Of a DNA stretch of 43,591 bases, positions 33,447-42,729 are shown in pieces. The stretch is from JBBRWV01 sp038248985 (GTDB lineage Bacteria > Planctomycetota > Phycisphaerae > WQYP01). The position numbers and the translations under genes were made by a program. Numbering within the stretch: position 1 is the stretch's first letter; each line of letters starts with the position of its first letter. Below the pieces are notes generated by a model. The model was not told where the DNA came from, ran no database searches, and saw only the letters and a program-made list of their open reading frames with translations. Location: assembly GCA_038248985.1 (NCBI GenBank), contig JBBRWV010000013.1:1-43591 (forward strand), given 5' to 3'.

Positions 33447-34847
33447 ATGCGCATCACCCCCTACGGTGCCGCGGGCGGCGAAGTCACCGGCTCCTGCTAT
33501 CACATTCAAACGAGTGCGGCGAATATCCTGCTCGACTTCGGGCTCTTTCAGGGCGGGCGCCAGGCCAGCGTGCTGAACCGCACACCGGCGCGCGTGAATC
33601 TCGCCAAGCTGAACTCTGTCGTGCTCACACATGCCCATCTCGATCACGTCGGCCGTTTGCCGCTGCTGGTCAAGGGCGGCTATCGCGGACCCGTTCATTG
33701 CACGCCGGCCACGGTCGAACTTACCGCGTTGATCCTGCGCGATGCCGTCCGTTTGCAGGCGCAGGATCTTGAGCGACACAATCGCAAGCTCGCCCGCGCG
33801 GGACGCCCGCTGCTGCTGCCGCTCTATACCTCCGAGGATGTCGAACAGCTTCTCCGCCAACTCACGCCTGTTCCTTACGACAAACCCGTCACCGTCGCAC
33901 CGGGCATCACGGCGACTTATTTTGATGCCGGCCACATGCTCGGTTCGACTTCGATCCAGATCACCGCGCAAGAAAACGGCCTCACCAAAACCGTCATCTT
34001 CTCGGGCGATCTTGGCCCCAAGGGCGCGCTGATCCTGCAGGACTATCATCTGTTTCAAAAAGCCGATGCCGTCGTCATGGAATCCACCTATGGCGATCGC
34101 GATCACAAGCCGTTCACCGATACTGTTGAGGAGTTTCTGGCGATCGTGCGCGCGGGGGTGGCCCGGCGCGGCAAGATGCTTGTGCCCACGTTTGCGGTGG
34201 GTCGTGCACAGTTGCTTCTCACCATTTTGGCCTGGGCATTGGCCAATAAGAAAGTGCCGCGCTTTCCGATTTACCTCGACAGCCCGATGGCGATTGAAGC
34301 CACCGCCATTTACAACAAACACCCGGAGCTTTTCGATGTTGAAATGATCGCGTTGCTCAAGAAACGCAGCATGGCGGATGTCATCAAGACGCTCGATTTC
34401 CGTCCCACCAGCACCGCCCGGGAATCCATGGCCCTCAACAGCGTCAGCGGCCCGTGCATGATTCTTGCCGGTGCCGGCATGTGCAACGCCGGCCGCATTG
34501 TCCACCACCTGCGCAACAATCTTTTCAAGCCCGAAACCGCCGTGCTCATCGTCGGTTTCCAGGGCGAAGGCTCTCTCGGACGCATGCTGGTGGACGGTGC
34601 CAAACAAGTCAAAATCTTCGGCGAACCCGTCGCCGTGCGCGCCTCCGTCCACACCCTCGGCGGCTTCAGCGCCCACGCCGGGCAAACGGATCTCCTCGCC
34701 TGGTTCACCACCCTGGCACCGGGAAAACCGCGCGTCTACCTCACCCACGGCGAAGACCGCGCCCGACTCCCGTTGGCCCAGCAAATCCAAAAACGTTTCC
34801 GCCTGAAAGCTGCCCTCCCCAACATCGGCACACCGCTTGATCTGTAA
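33447..34847 (+). CDS. Beta-CASP metallo-beta-lactamase ribonuclease
   Basis: This 466-residue protein has the metal-binding THAHLDHVG (His62, His64, Asp66, His67), an AGHMLGS histidine, FSGDLG Asp, and the beta-CASP domain with ESTYGDR, VPTFAVGRAQ and the C-terminal GFSAHAGQTDLL and VYLTHGED. It belongs to the CPSF73/TTHA0252-like branch, which degrades RNA in bacteria. The start is supported by an AAGGA sequence upstream. The plus strand turns from G-rich to C-rich within this gene. The next gene follows after 152 bp. Confidence 0.92.
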   Translation: MRITPYGAAGGEVTGSCYHIQTSAANILLDFGLFQGGRQASVLNRTPARVNLAKLNSVVLTHAHLDHVGRLPLLVKGGYRGPVHCTPATVELTALILRDAVRLQAQDLERHNRKLARAGRPLLLPLYTSEDVEQLLRQLTPVPYDKPVTVAPGITATYFDAGHMLGSTSIQITAQENGLTKTVIFSGDLGPKGALILQDYHLFQKADAVVMESTYGDRDHKPFTDTVEEFLAIVRAGVARRGKMLVPTFAVGRAQLLLTILAWALANKKVPRFPIYLDSPMAIEATAIYNKHPELFDVEMIALLKKRSMADVIKTLDFRPTSTARESMALNSVSGPCMILAGAGMCNAGRIVHHLRNNLFKPETAVLIVGFQGEGSLGRMLVDGAKQVKIFGEPVAVRASVHTLGGFSAHAGQTDLLAWFTTLAPGKPRVYLTHGEDRARLPLAQQIQKRFRLKAALPNIGTPLDL

Positions 34848-34999
34848 CGCTCCCCACGGAAGCGCGGTACTTTTTCCCTGCGGGACAATCTACCAACGGT
34901 AATTTTACCTTCGAACCTCTATCGCGGCTTGTTATTTCGCTCCCTTCCCCTCAAACTTGAACATCAAAAATTCCCCTGACCCCTGACCAAGGAACCACA

Positions 35000-35779
35000 A
35001 TGCCAGCCCCCTCCGTCATCGCCGCCCAAGGTTACACCATCCGCGATTTCTGTAAGACTCCGCTCGACATCGCCAAGTCCCTCGCCAAGCTCAAGAAAAT
35101 CGGCTACGACGCCGTCCAGGTCTCCGCCTTCGGCCCCATCGAGCCGAAAGAGCTCGCCAAAATCCTCACCGGCGAGGGCCTCGTTTGCTGCGCCACCCAC
35201 GCGGATTGGAACCGCCTGCAAAACGACACCGAAAAACTCGTCGAAGAACATCTCATCATCGGCTGCAAACACACCGCCATCGGCTCCCTCCCCGGCCTCT
35301 GGGATGCAAAAATCACCAAAGACGACATCCTCGCCAAAACCTTCGCCGCCACCGCCTCCCTCGTCGCCGCCAAACTCAACAAGCTCGGCCTCACCTTCTC
35401 CTACCACAACCACGCCACTGAATTCGAAAAATTCCACGGCCGCCTCCTCCAGGACATCCTCATCGAAGAATCCACCCCCGCACTCGGCTTCGAAATCGAC
35501 GTCTACTGGGTCCAGCACGGCGGCGCAGATCCCTCCGTCTACATCCGCAAAGTCACCAACCGCATCCCCCTCCTCCACCTCAAAGACATGACCATTCGCA
35601 ACGGCAAAATCATCATGGCCGAAGTCGGCGAAGGCAATCTCAACTGGCCCGCCATCCTCGCCGCCGCCCAAGATGCCGGCGTCGTCTGGTACATCATCGA
35701 ACAAGACACCTGCGAACGCGATCCCTTCGATTCGCTGACGATCAGCCTGCGCAATCTCCAAGCAATGGGTATCCACTGA
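35000..35779 (+). CDS. Sugar phosphate isomerase/epimerase (TIM barrel)
   Basis: This 259-residue protein belongs to the xylose isomerase-like/AP-endonuclease-2 TIM-barrel family. Metal ligands and active-site patches are visible: FSYHNHATEFEKF, ALGFEIDVYWVQHGG, LLHLKDM, MAEVGEGNLNWPAIL and WYIIEQDTC. It resembles the IolE-type inosose dehydratase and related ketose epimerases, but the substrate cannot be read. AAGGAACC precedes the ATG. The PIN gene begins three bases after its stop. Confidence 0.88.
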   Translation: MPAPSVIAAQGYTIRDFCKTPLDIAKSLAKLKKIGYDAVQVSAFGPIEPKELAKILTGEGLVCCATHADWNRLQNDTEKLVEEHLIIGCKHTAIGSLPGLWDAKITKDDILAKTFAATASLVAAKLNKLGLTFSYHNHATEFEKFHGRLLQDILIEESTPALGFEIDVYWVQHGGADPSVYIRKVTNRIPLLHLKDMTIRNGKIIMAEVGEGNLNWPAILAAAQDAGVVWYIIEQDTCERDPFDSLTISLRNLQAMGIH

Positions 35780-35782
35780 TCT

Positions 35783-36262
35783 ATGGCAACCGTCTACCTC
35801 GAAACCAGTTTCATCAGCGCCTGCGTCACCAACGGTCGCGATCCCGGAAGTACGTATCGCAAAAACATCTCGCTCGCTTGGTGGAAGTCACAGCGGCAAT
35901 ACCATGACCTCTACGTCTCCGCTGAGGTTCAACGCGAATTGGACTCGCCGACCTACCCCCGCCACCTTGCGGCTCTGAAATGGATTCAGAACATTCCCAT
36001 GCTTCCGATCGACGACGCAGTGCGAAACTTCGCCGCACTCCTCATCGAGAAAAAAGCCATGCCCGGCCCGCTCGGCGGCGATTCCATCCATGTCGCATTG
36101 TCAGTCATGCGTGGCGTGGAGTTTATCTTGAGTTGGAACATCCGCCACTTGGCGAATCCCAATAAGATGGTACACCTGAGCGTAATCTGCAGTAGAATTG
36201 GGTGGCAGGTGCCACAGATCATTACTCCGCAATCCCTCTGGAGGAGAGATCATGAAACGTAA
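35783..36262 (+). CDS. PIN-domain protein, VapC-like toxin
   Basis: PIN toxins are Mg-dependent ribonucleases. The 159-residue protein begins MATVYLETSFISA, with Glu7 where the classical first acidic residue is Asp; further acidic residues are Glu48/Glu52 and Asp100 (GGDSIHVALSV), and WNIRHLAN follows (Asn119). Its last 11 bases overlap the start of a small downstream gene, as in toxin-antitoxin pairs. It sits three bases after the isomerase gene, in an operon-like array, yet has its own coupling to the partner. Confidence 0.8.
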   Translation: MATVYLETSFISACVTNGRDPGSTYRKNISLAWWKSQRQYHDLYVSAEVQRELDSPTYPRHLAALKWIQNIPMLPIDDAVRNFAALLIEKKAMPGPLGGDSIHVALSVMRGVEFILSWNIRHLANPNKMVHLSVICSRIGWQVPQIITPQSLWRRDHET

Positions 36263-36473
36263 TGCGACGAAAAATAAGGATGGCTATCCCGCCGATCCTC
36301 TCATCGACGAAGTACGCGCAATCCGCGCGGAAATATGGAAGCAGGATGGCAATGACCTGCAAACACACTTCAAACGCCTTCAGGAAATAGAACAAAAACA
36401 TCCCCAACGCATCGCAAAACTCAACGCACACGGTCGCCTGGCACGCCGCCGCACACAGAAAAAATCGGCATGA
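36252..36473 (+). CDS. Small antitoxin-like partner of the PIN protein
   Basis: The 73-residue protein is highly charged, with DPLIDEVRAIRAEIWKQDG and a helix-rich C-terminal half ending in a basic tail (LARRRTQKKSA). It begins inside the last codons of the PIN gene (11-bp overlap, GGAG just upstream), typical of toxin-first pairs. The IDEVRAIR pattern resembles small proteins encoded next to such PIN proteins. Antitoxin function is inferred from context, not from a known domain. Confidence 0.65.
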   Translation: MKRNATKNKDGYPADPLIDEVRAIRAEIWKQDGNDLQTHFKRLQEIEQKHPQRIAKLNAHGRLARRRTQKKSA

Positions 36474-36521
36474 GGAACGAGTAGTTGAGAGGGGTACCAT
36501 TTAGTTAGGAGCAGTAATCTC

Positions 36522-37568
36522 ATGCCCAAACACACTATCGTCCTCATCCCCGGCGACGGCATCGGTCCCGAAGTCTCCGCCGCTGCGTGCCAGGCTGTCG
36601 ATGCCGCCGGCGCTGCCGCCGGTGCCTCCTTCAATTGGATTTCCATGCCCGCCGGTGAAGCCGCCATCAAAACGCATGGCGACACTCTCCCCGACATCAC
36701 CATTGACGCGCTGCAAACCCACAAAGTCGGCTTCAAAGGTCCCGTCGGCACGCCCATCGGCAAAGGTTTCCGCTCCGTCAACGTCACCCTCCGCAAAAAA
36801 ATGGAACTCTACGCCGCCGTGCGCCCCGTCCGCAATCTCCCGGGCGTCAAAACCCGTTACGAAAATGTCGACCTGGTCATCTTCCGCGAAAACACCGAAG
36901 GCCTTTACTCCGGCATCGAAAATGAAATCACGCCCGGCGTCGTCATGTCCATGAAAGTCGCCACCGAAAAAGCTTGCGACCGCATCGCCCGCTACGCCTT
37001 CCGCTACGCCAACCGCCGACAACGCAAAAAAGTCACCGTCTTCCACAAAGCCAACATCATGAAACTCACCGACGGCCTCTTCCTCCGCTGTGCTAAAAAA
37101 GTCTGGGAAGAGGAATATCCCAACATCGAATACGAAGAAATGATCATCGACAACGGCTGCATGCAACTCGTCAAAGACCCCACCCGCTTTGACACCCTCC
37201 TCATGGAAAATCTCTATGGCGACCTCGTCTCCGACCTCTGCGCCGGCCTCGTCGGCGGCCTCGGCGTCGTCCCCGGCGCCAACATCGGCGATCACGTCGC
37301 CGTCTTCGAAGCCGTGCATGGCACCGCCCCCGACATCGCCGGCAAAGGCGTCGCCAACCCCCTCGCCCTCATCATGTCCGGCGTGATGATGCTCAACCAT
37401 CTCCACGACACGCACCACGATACCTCCTGCCGCGCCGCCGCCGACAAACTCAAGAACGCTTACAACACCCTGCTGGCCGAGGCTAACAAATCCACGCTGA
37501 CGCGCGACCTCGGCGGCACCGCCGGCACCGCCGACTTCACCGCCGCCCTCATCGACAAAATAAAATAA
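36522..37568 (+). CDS. NAD-dependent isocitrate dehydrogenase
   Basis: This 348-residue enzyme belongs to the isocitrate/isopropylmalate dehydrogenase family. The N-terminus IVLIPGDGIGPEV, substrate-binding FRSVNVTLRKKMELYAAVRPVRN, the ENTEGLYSGIE loop and the Lys in FHKANIMKLT mark isocitrate over isopropylmalate. HGTAPDIAGKG has Asp-Ile where NADP enzymes have Lys-Tyr, indicating NAD as cofactor. It converts isocitrate to 2-oxoglutarate in the TCA cycle. It converges with the glycosyltransferase gene 45 bp away. Confidence 0.93.
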   Translation: MPKHTIVLIPGDGIGPEVSAAACQAVDAAGAAAGASFNWISMPAGEAAIKTHGDTLPDITIDALQTHKVGFKGPVGTPIGKGFRSVNVTLRKKMELYAAVRPVRNLPGVKTRYENVDLVIFRENTEGLYSGIENEITPGVVMSMKVATEKACDRIARYAFRYANRRQRKKVTVFHKANIMKLTDGLFLRCAKKVWEEEYPNIEYEEMIIDNGCMQLVKDPTRFDTLLMENLYGDLVSDLCAGLVGGLGVVPGANIGDHVAVFEAVHGTAPDIAGKGVANPLALIMSGVMMLNHLHDTHHDTSCRAAADKLKNAYNTLLAEANKSTLTRDLGGTAGTADFTAALIDKIK

Positions 37569-37613
37569 GAGGAACTCAACAAAAAAAGCTCGCCGTAAAA
37601 TGTATCCCATGAA

Positions 37614-38510
37614 TCACGGCCCCGTCCTCTCCCCCAAAATCCCTGCCCGTGATCGCCCCACCTCTCCCAGACTCAACCGCCCTGAAAAAAACGCCAGCTT
37701 TCGATACGCCATCAACTGCACAAACGTCCCGTGCTTCGCAAAATACCGCAACGTCCCCCGCGCCGCCCACTTCTGCACCTCCGCCCGCGGCTTCCTCTCC
37801 GCGTTCGGCGCATGATGCGTCACCGTTGCCTCTTCCACCCACCAGGTCTGCCCATTCGCCGCCCCCAGCCGCCGCTGCAAATCCACCTCCTCCACATATA
37901 AAAAAAATTGCTCGTCAAACCCACCCACCTCCGTAAACTTCTCCCGCCGCACCAGCAAACACGCCCCCGTCGCCCAATCGACCAGCGTACTTTGCATCGG
38001 CTGCGGAAAAAGATACTTCCTCCGCGCCCGCGCCCGAAATTGATCCCGCAACAGCCCACCCACCGTCGGAAATCTCCCCACGCTCGCCTGCACACTTCCA
38101 TCCGCATTCAAAAGCCGCGGCGCCAGGCACGCCGCCCCATGCCACGCCGGCGACGCCTCGCTCAGCGCCAGCAACTGCGGATCAATGAACGACCGCACAA
38201 ACTCCCGCGAAAAACTCAAATCCGGATTGCAAATCAACATCCACGGCGCACGCGAAACCGCCGCCGCCCGATTCACCACCGCCCCATATCCCACGTTTCC
38301 CAAATACAAAATCTCCGCCGCCACTCCCGCCAGCCCGCGCGCCATCTCCCGGCTCTCATCCGTGCTCGCGCAATCCGCCACCACGATTTCCACCATCGCC
38401 GCAGTCAGCCCCTGCGCCTCCGCCACCGCCGCTTTCCACGATCCGAAAAACTCCGGCAGCCACTGCGCGCTGTTGTGCGTCACCACGATCAACGTCAGCT
38501 TCTCATTCAT
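37614..38510 (-). CDS. Glycosyltransferase family 2 (rhamnosyltransferase-like)
   Basis: With the ATG at 38510 this protein has 298 residues. It has TLIVVTHNSAQWL at the start, a nucleotide-binding DxD-like CNPDLSF, GGFDEQFFLYVEEVDLQRRL and a C-terminal helical part, the layout of WbbL-type rhamnosyl or galactofuranosyl transferases of cell-surface polysaccharides. The start overlaps the 3' end of the MnmE-like gene by eight bases. Unlike the glycosyltransferase at 15.1 kb it has no membrane helices. Confidence 0.9.
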   Translation of the reverse strand: MNEKLTLIVVTHNSAQWLPEFFGSWKAAVAEAQGLTAAMVEIVVADCASTDESREMARGLAGVAAEILYLGNVGYGAVVNRAAAVSRAPWMLICNPDLSFSREFVRSFIDPQLLALSEASPAWHGAACLAPRLLNADGSVQASVGRFPTVGGLLRDQFRARARRKYLFPQPMQSTLVDWATGACLLVRREKFTEVGGFDEQFFLYVEEVDLQRRLGAANGQTWWVEEATVTHHAPNAERKPRAEVQKWAARGTLRYFAKHGTFVQLMAYRKLAFFSGRLSLGEVGRSRAGILGERTGP

Positions 38511-39672
38511 CCTTCGCCCCTTCGCACGCCGCCGCATCCCTCTGCACGATCTCCGCCAGATGCCCCCGCGCCGCCTCGGCCGTCGCCGCCTCCGCCGCCC
38601 GCCGCATCAATTCCCCCTGCCTCCGCGTGAACAAAACCACCTCCATTGTATCGACGCGCTCCAGTTCCAAAACTTCAAATATCCGCACCATCAACTCCTT
38701 CAGCCCGCTCAGCTTTTTCGCGCTGATACACACCGCCTCTGGCAAGTTCCACGCCGCCGCCAAATCCGCCTTCCCCGCCACCAGCACCGTCGGCCGCCCC
38801 GCAAACCGCGCCCGCAACCCCTTCTCCTCCCCACTCAACGGCCGCGAAACATCCCACAAAATCAGCAGCAAATCCGCCTGCTCCGCCTGCCCATGCGTCC
38901 GCACGATCGCCTCCGCCTCAATCGCATCCGGCGTCGGGCGAATCCCCGCCGTATCCACCAGCGTCACCGGTATACTCAGCGGGCCCAACGTCAACACCGC
39001 CCGCGCATCCACCCAGTCCCGCGTCGTCCCCGGCAAATCCGCCGTGATCGACAGCGTCCGTCCCAACAACGCATTCGCCAGCGTGCTCTTCCCCACATTC
39101 GGCGGCCCAATAATCGCAATCCGCGCCGGCTCAAATAACCGCATCAGCACCGCCGAACGTTCCAACACCCATTGCGCCGCCGATTGAAACTGCCACAGCT
39201 TCTGCGAATTCCCCGCCTCCCCCAAAAACTTTTCCCAGCCGACCACCCACGCCCCCAGCGCGCTCGGTTGATTCGCCAGCAACCGCAACCCCGTCTCCGT
39301 CACCGCCCGCGCCATCATCGCCAGCATTTCCGCTTCCAGCACCCCGCCCAGCATCCCCAGGGCAATCGCCCGCTCCGTCTCCACAATCTCCGCCCCCGCC
39401 TCCTTCAGCGCCGCCAGCACCGCCGCCATCACCGCAATCCCCCCATGCGTGTGCAGCTCAAATTCGCCCTCGCCCAGCTTGATCAGCACCGCATCATCAA
39501 TCACCGTCGGTTTCCCCACCCGCACCCGCCGCACCTTCCCCACCGCCATCGTCCCCGCCCCCGTCTTCGCCATCACCGAATCAACAACTTTCGCCGCCTC
39601 CTCTCCCCAAATCCGTATCACCCCAATCGCCCCCATCGCCCGCGCCGTCATCTGCAACACATAAGTTTCCAT
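38503..39672 (-). CDS. MnmE-like GTPase lacking the catalytic tail
   Basis: MnmE modifies the wobble uridine of some tRNAs with MnmG. This 389-residue protein has the TrmE N-terminal fold (AIGVIRIWG, HTHGGIA), a central helical part and an inserted G domain with G1 GPPNVGKST at 189-197, G2 TTRD at 216-219, G3 DTAG at 240-243 and G5 SAK at 317-319. Two deviations: G4 reads GKAD at 300-303 rather than NKxD, and the C-terminal Cys motif (FCIGK) essential for the reaction is missing; the chain ends in AACEGAKDE. It is also about 65 residues shorter than E. coli MnmE. It may be a divergent MnmE-derived GTPase rather than a working tRNA modification enzyme. The start METYVLQM was chosen over an earlier ATG at 39681. 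Confidence 0.85.
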   Translation of the reverse strand: METYVLQMTARAMGAIGVIRIWGEEAAKVVDSVMAKTGAGTMAVGKVRRVRVGKPTVIDDAVLIKLGEGEFELHTHGGIAVMAAVLAALKEAGAEIVETERAIALGMLGGVLEAEMLAMMARAVTETGLRLLANQPSALGAWVVGWEKFLGEAGNSQKLWQFQSAAQWVLERSAVLMRLFEPARIAIIGPPNVGKSTLANALLGRTLSITADLPGTTRDWVDARAVLTLGPLSIPVTLVDTAGIRPTPDAIEAEAIVRTHGQAEQADLLLILWDVSRPLSGEEKGLRARFAGRPTVLVAGKADLAAAWNLPEAVCISAKKLSGLKELMVRIFEVLELERVDTMEVVLFTRRQGELMRRAAEAATAEAARGHLAEIVQRDAAACEGAKDE

Positions 39673-39942
39673 ACCTCGCATTAGACGCGCCGCACTCCGT
39701 TTTGAAAAGGCTCCTCTCCAACCTCCGGCCGGCCTTCACGTTGCTCGCCCGCCTCGCCTCAAGAGCCGTCGAAGGAGTGAAACCCCGGCAGGCAATAGCA
39801 GCGATCGTAAGGCTGCTGACCCCGCGCGCCCTCACGAATGGAGGGCTGAAAGTCCGGCACTCCGCATCAAGCAAAGCTATTCACCACAAATTAGCCATAC
39901 GAGTCACCCATCCCACCCGAACTCTCCATTCCTCTCCCATCA
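39673..39942. other. Intergenic region with candidate structured element
   Basis: The 270-bp space between the MnmE-like gene and the restriction-modification gene contains the 8-bp direct repeat GCACTCCG at 39692-39699 and 39857-39864. Between them are two perfect hairpins: AGCAGC/GCTGCT around 39798-39818 and GCCCTC/GAGGGC around 39829-39847. No gene is evident. Confidence 0.5.
39692..39864. mobile_element. Candidate 157-bp element with 8-bp flanking direct repeats
   Basis: GCACTCCG flanks 157 bp of GC-rich, hairpin-containing DNA. The arrangement looks like a small non-autonomous element with target-site duplication, or a structured RNA repeat. No transposase, terminal inverted repeats or second copy is seen in the window, so this is a weak call. 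Confidence 0.25.
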
Positions 39943-42729
39943 TTATTCGTTTGGCCTGGCTTCGGAGCGACGACCACGTTTGGGTTTGGCGGCAGAGGCG
40001 GTGAGGGGGGCGGTGAGTTTTTCGTAGAGGGCGAAGAGGAATTCAAAGCGGTGGACGTCGGAGGGGAAGGGTCGGGGGCGATAGGCGCGGTCGACGGCGA
40101 GGTCGAGGGCGCGATGGGCTTTGAGGACGGTATAGTCGACGAACAAAGGAGAATAGATGCTGGCGAGCGATGTTCCTTTTTTGAGAAGCGGCTCGCGTGC
40201 ATCGAGAACGGCTTGGGCACATTTTTCCACGCGGGCGCGACGCGCATCGTTAAGGTTTTCGGGCCAAGGAAAGTTGTTGTAGACGAGTTTGACGGACCAT
40301 TGGAAGTCGGACTTGAGTCGTCCGGTGACAATTTTTACCCAGGCCATGTGCATGCCGGAGGCAAGCACGCCGAAGTGATAGAGGGTGGCTCCGGGACAGA
40401 GGCGTAGTTTATCGCCGCAGAGGTCTTTTGGTCGCATGAAGGCCATGGGGATGTAGTCGCGTCTTTCGGAACTGACCTGAGGCAGAGCCAGGAAGGGGGT
40501 TGAGGATGAAAACTCAGTATGGAAACGAGTGGGGGTGGCGGCCAGGGCATTGGTCGGCTTGCTCTTACTCGTCCTTCGGAACTCGCGAACCGCATTCACA
40601 CGTTCCATGACGGCGGGCATGGAGCGAAACTCGGTTTCCGGGGTTTCGGCGAGCCAGAGATACCAGCGGATGACGCCGTTGAGGAATTCCTCGCCACCAT
40701 ACCAGCGTCGGAAAAGGTGGGCGGCTTTGGGTTCGCGCTGGATGAAAGCCCGTTTCTGTTCGGGTGTGAAGAGGTAATTGCCGTCATCAATGGGCTTGTT
40801 TCCGCTCACGAATTCCGGGACATCACAGAGGGGCTTGGAGCGGCTGGTTACAGCGTGGTCAGGCCCGGCGATGAGGTAGGGGCTGATATTATCGACGGCG
40901 GTGACGACGGGGTGGTCGGAATTGTCGCTGTAGTCGTAAATTCGCCGTGGAGTTTCGACGTCATATTTGGTGAAGCCGATGATGACCACATGGACGTGGG
41001 CTTTCCCGCGGGCTTCGGACTGCCAGACGAAGGTGCGATGGGCGAAGAGGATGCTTATATGGCGTGAGTAGAGGGCGTGCCAGAGGGTGGCGGCTTGTTC
41101 GCCCTGGGTGATGGAGTTGGTGGAGACGAAGGCGACTTTGATGGTGGTGTCCTTGATGAAGTCGGCGGCTTTGAGATACCAGCCAGCGACATAGTCCAGG
41201 AGGCCTGCGTTTTCGACTTTGTAAGACAAATGTCGCATGTCCTCGCGTTGGCTCTCGGACTGGAATTTGGCACCGACGAAGGGGGGGTTCCCCATGATAT
41301 AAGAACACTGGTGGGGGCGGATGACGTTGGGCCAGTATAGTTCAAGGGCATTTCCAATGACGATGCGGGGGCTGGCCTGGAGGGGCAGGCGGGCGTAGTG
41401 AATACCAAAGGTTTCCGAAACGAGTTGGTTCATCTGGTGATCGAGAAGCCAGAGTGCGACTTCGGCGATACGGGCGGGCCATTCTTCGATTTCAATTCCG
41501 AACATCTGGTTGACGTTGACGCGGAGGAGGGAGGCGATATTGAGGAGTGCGTCGAGTTTGGGGTGCAGGATTTTGAGGACGTCGAGTTCGAGGAGACGCA
41601 GTTCGCGGTAGGTGATGACGAGGAAGTTGCCGCAGCCGCAGGCGGGGTCCAGGAAGCTGTGGGAGGCGAGTTTGTCGTGGAAGGTGGCGAGTTTTTTCTT
41701 ATCGGATTTCAAGGATTGGAATTCGGCGCGGAGGTCGTCGAGGAAAAGGGAGCGGATGAGTTTCATGATGTCGCGCTCGGAGGTGTAGTGAGCACCGATC
41801 TGGCGGCGTTCTATGGGGAGCATTGCGGCCTGGAAGAGGGAGCCAAAGACGGCGGGCGAGATTTTGGACCACTTGAGCATAGCGCAATCAAGGAGTGCGT
41901 TACGTTGGCGCTGGGAGAAGGTGGGAAAGCGGAGGCTTTCTTTGAAGAGTTCGCCGTTGACGTGGGGGAAGGCGGCGAGGTCTGCGGAGAGGTTGGGGTC
42001 GCGGTGCTCCTGGGGGCTGTCGAGAATTTGGAAGAGGTGGGCAAGTTGTGAGCCAAGGTCGGAGCCATCGGGCTTCGTGTGATTGAGGATGAAAAGTTTG
42101 AAGGCCTGGGGTTCGAAAATATCGGTGTCTTCGGCGAAGAGGCAAAAGAGCACGCGGACGAGGAAGCGTTCGAGGGCGTGGCCGGTGAAGTTGGCCAGTT
42201 CGAGTTGGTCGTGAAGGTTGGCGAGTTTTTCGACGGCTCGAAAGTTCGCGGGATCTTCGGGGTCGAGCTTGCGGGTTTGGTAGCCGGCGATGAAGGCGAG
42301 GGAGCGAATGTGTTTGTGGAGGTCGGTTAGAGGGAATTCAATGGATGGGGAGTCGTTGGAGAGGTCGTGCAGGGCGATGCGGGCGAAGTCCGTAACAATG
42401 AGATAATCGGGAGCTTCCTCGCCACGGCCTTCATTTATGAGGTGGACAATGTATTCATTGGCCTGAGCTGTGGCTTTGGAGAGGTCTTTGCCGCGGGATT
42501 TATGTTCGGCGATGAGGACGCCAGACCAGAAAAGGTCAATGAACTGGGCATCACCCTTGAGGTTTTTGACGGGCTCTTCAAAACGGGCGACGATTTTGCG
42601 GGTGCGGCCGAAGACGTCGAAAAATTCATTCCAGAATGTTTGGGAATCGGAGCGCTCGCGCGAGGCGTCGGCCCAGTCTTTGGCGAAGCGGATGGCACGT
42701 TGTTTGATTTCGGAGAGGGAAAGGAGCAT
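39943..42729 (-). CDS. Type IIL restriction-modification enzyme (MmeI-like)
   Basis: This single-chain enzyme joins an endonuclease and an adenine-N6 methyltransferase. The ATG at 42729 (928 residues) has GGAGG six bases upstream; the longer frame to 42855 adds a doubtful leader. The N-terminal nuclease motif is FIDLFWSGVLIAEHKSRG (Asp65, Glu75, Lys77), a helical connector follows, then methyltransferase motif I DPACGCGNF at 361-369, the GIEIEEWPARIAEVALW segment at 411-427 and the catalytic NPPF at 481-484. The C-terminal third is the target-recognition region (about 620-850). It needs no separate specificity subunit. It stands alone, with opposite GC skew from the genes before and after it, consistent with acquisition as a unit. 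Confidence 0.9.
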   Translation of the reverse strand: MLLSLSEIKQRAIRFAKDWADASRERSDSQTFWNEFFDVFGRTRKIVARFEEPVKNLKGDAQFIDLFWSGVLIAEHKSRGKDLSKATAQANEYIVHLINEGRGEEAPDYLIVTDFARIALHDLSNDSPSIEFPLTDLHKHIRSLAFIAGYQTRKLDPEDPANFRAVEKLANLHDQLELANFTGHALERFLVRVLFCLFAEDTDIFEPQAFKLFILNHTKPDGSDLGSQLAHLFQILDSPQEHRDPNLSADLAAFPHVNGELFKESLRFPTFSQRQRNALLDCAMLKWSKISPAVFGSLFQAAMLPIERRQIGAHYTSERDIMKLIRSLFLDDLRAEFQSLKSDKKKLATFHDKLASHSFLDPACGCGNFLVITYRELRLLELDVLKILHPKLDALLNIASLLRVNVNQMFGIEIEEWPARIAEVALWLLDHQMNQLVSETFGIHYARLPLQASPRIVIGNALELYWPNVIRPHQCSYIMGNPPFVGAKFQSESQREDMRHLSYKVENAGLLDYVAGWYLKAADFIKDTTIKVAFVSTNSITQGEQAATLWHALYSRHISILFAHRTFVWQSEARGKAHVHVVIIGFTKYDVETPRRIYDYSDNSDHPVVTAVDNISPYLIAGPDHAVTSRSKPLCDVPEFVSGNKPIDDGNYLFTPEQKRAFIQREPKAAHLFRRWYGGEEFLNGVIRWYLWLAETPETEFRSMPAVMERVNAVREFRRTSKSKPTNALAATPTRFHTEFSSSTPFLALPQVSSERRDYIPMAFMRPKDLCGDKLRLCPGATLYHFGVLASGMHMAWVKIVTGRLKSDFQWSVKLVYNNFPWPENLNDARRARVEKCAQAVLDAREPLLKKGTSLASIYSPLFVDYTVLKAHRALDLAVDRAYRPRPFPSDVHRFEFLFALYEKLTAPLTASAAKPKRGRRSEARPNE

